This document shows positions 1 through 7,787 of a stretch of 7,787 nt of DNA, piece after piece (position 1 is the stretch's first letter; each line of letters starts with the position of its first letter). Origin of the DNA: Candidatus Eiseniibacteriota bacterium. Lineage in GTDB: Bacteria; JAFGKV01. The position numbers and the translations under genes are program-made. The notes beneath the pieces were generated by a model. It was not told where the DNA came from, did not search any database, and saw only the letters and a list, made by a program, of their open reading frames with translations. The stretch covers positions 1 to 7,787 of the forward strand of contig JALOPK010000152.1 of NCBI GenBank assembly GCA_025453925.1, written 5' to 3'.

Positions 1-28
1 CCGGCCAAGGTGCCGCGGGTCTGCCACC

Positions 29-34
29 TACAAT
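29..34 (+). promoter_or_regulatory. possible -10 element upstream of valS
   Basis: The hexamer TACAAT matches the sigma-70 -10 consensus TATAAT at five of six positions and lies 65 bases before the chosen valS start. The place where a -35 box would sit (about 6-11) reads CAAGGT and does not match TTGACA, so support is the -10 alone. It lies in the part of the window whose codon style differs from the rest, so if real it would belong to the source of the 5' valS segment. Confidence 0.3.
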
Positions 35-99
35 TGCCACCCTCCCCGTACGTGGCCCGGCCGATGCGTGATGGCGTTGTCGGCGGGTCGATCCATGTC

Positions 100-4786
<4,687 letters not shown>

Positions 4787-4797
<11 letters not shown>

Positions 4798-5884
4798 CTC
4801 CGTCAGGGTGGAGCGGTGGGCCTGCATCATGGCGGGCGGATTGGGCAAGCGTTTCTGGCCGCTAAGTCGACGAACCAGACCCAAGCATCTCCTCCCGGTC
4901 GTCGGCGCGCAGACCATGCTCCGGCTGACTGCCGAGCGACTCGCCACGCTGGTGGGGTGGGACCATGTCCTGGTCGTCACCAACCTTGAACAGGCGGCTG
5001 AGGTTCGCGCTCAGTTGCCCGACTTGTCGCCGACTCAGGTAGTCGCCGAGCCGATGGGGAGGAACACCGCTGCCTGCGTTGGGCTCGGACTTCGATGGCT
5101 GGAGCTTCACGGGCACCGCCGGAGTTTCGCAGGCTTCTTCCCTTCCGATCATGTGGTGCGCGATCTGACCGGCTTCAGGCGGTGCGTGGAGAGGGGCTGG
5201 GACCTGGCCGACGGTGGGAGCATCGTGGCCTTCGGGATCGCTCCGGACCGGCCTGAGACCGGCTACGGTTACATCCGGGCGGGGTCACCACTGAACGAAG
5301 GGGTGATCCCTCGCGCCTTCGCCGTGCGGAGTTTCCACGAGAAACCCGACCGCGTCCGCGCCGAGCAATGGGTTTCGTCGGGCGAGTATTTCTGGAACTC
5401 CGGCATGTTCGTGGCCCGGGTGGAGGTGCTGTGGCAGGAGCTTGCCGATTGCCTCCCGGAGACCGCCCGCACGCTCATCGATCTTGGCGGATCCCTGACC
5501 GACGACTCGCTGGAAGCTCAACGGGAGCGGTACGTCTCGTTGCGGGGCGTGTCCATCGACGAGGGAGTGATGGAACGAAGCCGCCGGATGGCGGTCGTGG
5601 AGTCGTCATTCGGATGGGATGACGTCGGATCATGGGAGGCGGCATCCCACTACTGGCCTATCTCCGACGCCGACAACCGCGTGCTCGGAGCAGATGTCGC
5701 CATGGTGGATTGCGACGGCTGCCGCGTGCGGTCCGACGGGATGCTCGTCGCCTTGGTGGGGATGCACGACGTCGTCGTGGTTCAGACCGGGGATGCCGTG
5801 CTCGTGTGTCCGAGGAACCGTGCCCAGGATGTGAAGGCCTTGGTCGAGAAGCTGGAGAAAGAAACGGCGGGCAGGTATCTTTAG
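4787..5884 (+). CDS. manC: mannose-1-phosphate guanylyltransferase (GTP), short form
   Basis: Makes GDP-D-mannose from mannose-1-phosphate and GTP, supplying the substrate of the upstream dehydratase. From GTG 4787 it is 365 residues, the size of the single-domain guanylyltransferase. It lacks the C-terminal phosphomannose isomerase (cupin) domain of the ~470-residue bifunctional enzymes. Seen: nucleotidyltransferase signature AGGLGKRFWPLSRRTRPK (16-33), AEPMGRNTA, the metal-site motif FFPSDH (D121), the sugar-binding EKP (185-187), WNSGMF (203-208), SIDEGVMERS, and GWDDVGSW. The gene overlaps the end of rmd by 11 bases, so gmd, rmd and manC read as one coupled unit, in reverse order to the pathway. 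Mannose-6-phosphate isomerase and phosphomannomutase must be encoded elsewhere. The start is uncertain among TTG 4763, GTG 4787 and GTG 4808; the first conserved residues are WACIMAGG, just after all three. Confidence 0.92.
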
Positions 5885-5915
5885 ACCAACAATCCGCTCA
5901 ACAGTGTCGTGGATC

Positions 5916-5923
5916 GGAGGGGG
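5916..5923 (+). promoter_or_regulatory. ribosome binding site of the histidine kinase gene
   Basis: GGAGGGGG ends three bases before GTG 5927; its GGAGG core leaves six. It rules against the earlier in-frame GTG 5909, which would place this element inside the coding sequence. Confidence 0.7.
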
Positions 5924-5926
5924 AAC

Positions 5927-7360
5927 GTGGATGCCTCTGCAGTAGTCTTCTACCTCAGCCTCATCGCCCTGGGCGTGCTCATTGGCCGCTACCTCCTTCC
6001 CACATCACTGGATAGAAAGACCCGTCTGGCGGTAACCAAGGCTACGGCGGCGGTGAAACTCGAGGAGTCTCTCGCACAGGCGTTGGAGAAACTGGCGGCC
6101 GAAGAAGAGGTGGTATCGGCGCTGTTGCGCACGCTTCCGGCCACCGCGGCACGGCTTTCACAGTGCAAGAGCCTCGATGATGTGGCGCAGGCGGTGGGGG
6201 ACGCCGCCATGACGTTGCTGGGGGCCAAGGAAGCGATCGTGCTTGCCGCCGAGGGCTCGCATCTCCGCCCGATCTGGTCCCGTGCACCGGGTGTCGGGGA
6301 TCTCAAGGATCCCATCCGTATGCCGGGTGGCCGGATCGAGGAAATGCTGACCGCAGGTTCAGTGCTCTCTCGCGACGATCTGAGGGACGCGGAGATACAC
6401 CCACTCAGTCCCGACTTCTGGGTGCCCATCGGGTCCCGGGGTGAGCTGAAGGGGGTGATTCACCTCTCGCAGATCGCCGCCAAGACCCGTGATGCTCCCC
6501 GACTCGCTGCACTCATCGCCCAGATGGGGGGCATTTCCTTCAGGGCCATCGAACTCACGGACCGGCTCGGCTCATTCAACAAGCAGTTGGAGGCGATGGT
6601 TCATGAACGCACCATCGATCTCCGGCGGGCCTATGAAGAGCTCAAGGAACTGGATCGAGCCAAGGATGAGTTCATTTCCAGCGTGTCGCATGAGCTTCGT
6701 ACGCCGCTGACCAGCATCAGATCGTTCTCCGAGCTTCTCCTGACCTTCGCCGACGATGAACGTGACAGGAGAAGGGAGTTTCTTTCCATCATCAACGACG
6801 AATCCAAGCGATTGACCAGACTCATCGATGACGTACTCGACATCGCAAAGATCGAGAGCGGGCAGACTGAATGGCGTCTACAGCGACTCGACCTTGGGGA
6901 GCTGGTCAGGAACGTCGTTGAACTGCAACGCCCTTCCGGGGAGGAACGGAAGCTCAATCTCAAGGTCGAGCTATCACCCGCCCTGAACATCGTCATCGCT
7001 GACCGTGACCGGATCAAGCAGGTACTCGTGAATCTGCTCTCGAACGCCGTGAAGTTCAGCCACCCCGGAGGCGATGTTGTCGTCTCCGCCCGCATGGAAA
7101 GCGGAGAGGCGGTAGTCACGGTGACCGACCAGGGTATCGGCATCCCGGAGAAAGACCGGCAGCGGGTATTCATGCGGTTCCAGCAACTGGGTGATGCGAC
7201 CACCGGCAAACATCCGGGCACCGGGCTCGGGTTGGCCATCTGCAAGGAGATCGTCTCGCGCCACGGTGGACGCATCTGGGTGGAGGACAACCAGCCCCGG
7301 GGCTGCAGGTTCTCCTTCACTCTGCCCGCACTCCCTGAACACAAGCCTGATTCGGAGTAG
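5927..7360 (+). CDS. membrane-anchored GAF sensor histidine kinase
   Basis: A 477-residue sensor kinase that should autophosphorylate on histidine and pass the phosphate to a response regulator, probably the one encoded directly downstream. In order: one hydrophobic N-terminal segment (about 4-25), a short helical linker rich in Glu, Lys and Ala, a GAF-like sensor region (about 66-205), a signalling coiled coil (about 205-250), a HisKA domain with H-box SVSHELRTPLTSIRSFSELL (phospho-acceptor H255), and a HATPase domain with N-box NLLSNAVKFS (N373), G1 box DQGIGIP (D401-G405) and G2 box GTGLGLA (431-437). It ends soon after the ATPase fold and has no receiver domain. With one membrane segment and no extracytoplasmic loop, the sensing part should be cytoplasmic, and the ligand is unknown. 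The GAF assignment rests on layout and pattern, and I see no cysteine or histidine set that would mark a haem or bilin site. It starts 42 bases after manC on the same strand. Confidence 0.93.
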   Translation: MDASAVVFYLSLIALGVLIGRYLLPTSLDRKTRLAVTKATAAVKLEESLAQALEKLAAEEEVVSALLRTLPATAARLSQCKSLDDVAQAVGDAAMTLLGAKEAIVLAAEGSHLRPIWSRAPGVGDLKDPIRMPGGRIEEMLTAGSVLSRDDLRDAEIHPLSPDFWVPIGSRGELKGVIHLSQIAAKTRDAPRLAALIAQMGGISFRAIELTDRLGSFNKQLEAMVHERTIDLRRAYEELKELDRAKDEFISSVSHELRTPLTSIRSFSELLLTFADDERDRRREFLSIINDESKRLTRLIDDVLDIAKIESGQTEWRLQRLDLGELVRNVVELQRPSGEERKLNLKVELSPALNIVIADRDRIKQVLVNLLSNAVKFSHPGGDVVVSARMESGEAVVTVTDQGIGIPEKDRQRVFMRFQQLGDATTGKHPGTGLGLAICKEIVSRHGGRIWVEDNQPRGCRFSFTLPALPEHKPDSE

Positions 7361-7373
7361 CAGGAAGGGCCCG

Positions 7374-7787
7374 GTGGACGCGGATCACGTGGGGGCCAGG
7401 ATACTCGTCATCGACGATGATCCCAACATCTGCCGTGCCCTCGAGTTTTCGCTGAAGTCCCAAGGATACGAAGTTCAGATCGCGCATTCGGCCCACAGCG
7501 CCTTGGAGGTGATCGAAGCCTGGATCCCCGATCTGTTCGTGATGGATGTCAAGCTCCCCGACATCGACGGGCTCTCACTCCTGAGCAACCTTCGAGAGGA
7601 CGCGCGATTCTCCACCATACCGGTGATCCTCCTCACTGCGCTACGGACCGATCTCGCCAGCAAGGTGCAGGGTCTGCGTCTGGGCGCAAGCGACTACATG
7701 ATCAAGCCGTTCTCCCTGGATGAGCTCCTTGCTCGGGTCGCGACCAACCTCCGGATGGCGAGGCTGGCTCAGCAGCTTGAGGAGATG
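7374..7787 (+). CDS. response regulator, receiver domain (partial, runs off the window)
   Basis: The first 138 codons of a response regulator. The receiver fold is complete: acidic pair D14/D15 in ILVIDDDP, phospho-acceptor D58 in FVMDVKLPDIDG, T88 in ILLTA, and K111 in the MIKPFS loop. The sequence then runs into a charged helix (ARLAQQLEEM) and is cut by the window end, so the output domain is not visible. A helix of this kind often links a receiver to a GGDEF, HD-GYP or other enzymatic domain, but a DNA-binding output or a stand-alone receiver cannot be excluded. The GTG start follows AGGAAGGG (7362-7369) and lies 13 bases after the kinase stop; an in-frame GTG at 7389 is the alternative. 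The spacing makes it the likely partner of the upstream kinase. Confidence 0.92.
   Translation, partial: MDADHVGARILVIDDDPNICRALEFSLKSQGYEVQIAHSAHSALEVIEAWIPDLFVMDVKLPDIDGLSLLSNLREDARFSTIPVILLTALRTDLASKVQGLRLGASDYMIKPFSLDELLARVATNLRMARLAQQLEEM

Noticed and set aside
5853-5881. Possible promoter before the kinase gene: TGGAGA, 17 bases, TATCTT
   Set aside because: Each box matches the sigma-70 consensus at only four of six positions and the sites lie within the manC 3' coding end; chance similarity is likely.

Overview
This window is GC-rich bacterial DNA in which every supported gene lies on the + strand: valS (valyl-tRNA synthetase), a GDP-mannose 4,6-dehydratase (gmd), a GDP-4-keto-6-deoxymannose reductase-like SDR protein (rmd), a GTP:mannose-1-phosphate guanylyltransferase (manC), a membrane-anchored GAF sensor histidine kinase, and the start of a response regulator cut by the window end. 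Four of the six preferred starts are GTG. From about 790 onward the codon style is even (third-position G/C about three quarters, mixed CGG/CGT/CGA/CGC arginine codons). This suggests one host genome. The downstream protein sequences do not look proteobacterial to me, but I cannot name the phylum.

Layout. 1-99 is a leader with a possible -10 element. 100-2751 is valS. 2752-2860 is a 109-base gap with a strong ribosome binding site for gmd. gmd, rmd and manC (2861-5884) overlap end to start and look translationally coupled. A 42-base gap leads to the kinase (5927-7360), and only 13 bases separate it from the response regulator (7374 to the window end). There is no gene-free stretch longer than 300 bases, and I see no tRNA, rRNA, CRISPR array, insertion sequence or convincing terminator.

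The three sugar genes form a short pathway. ManC makes GDP-D-mannose, Gmd converts it to GDP-4-keto-6-deoxy-D-mannose, and the Rmd-like reductase most likely gives GDP-D-rhamnose, a donor for surface polysaccharide or glycan. No glycosyltransferase or transporter is in view. The kinase and regulator behind them look like a cognate two-component pair that may share the transcript.

The most notable observation is that valS is a mosaic. Its first ~230 codons look betaproteobacterial (Burkholderiales-like) in protein sequence and are almost purely G/C at third positions. The rest of the gene and contig has a different protein type and codon style. The switch falls inside the highly conserved TTRPETMLGD block of the editing domain, in frame. 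This is either an inter-phylum recombination or, at least as likely, a metagenome assembly chimera joined at a conserved stretch. I see no other candidate for a previously undescribed system.
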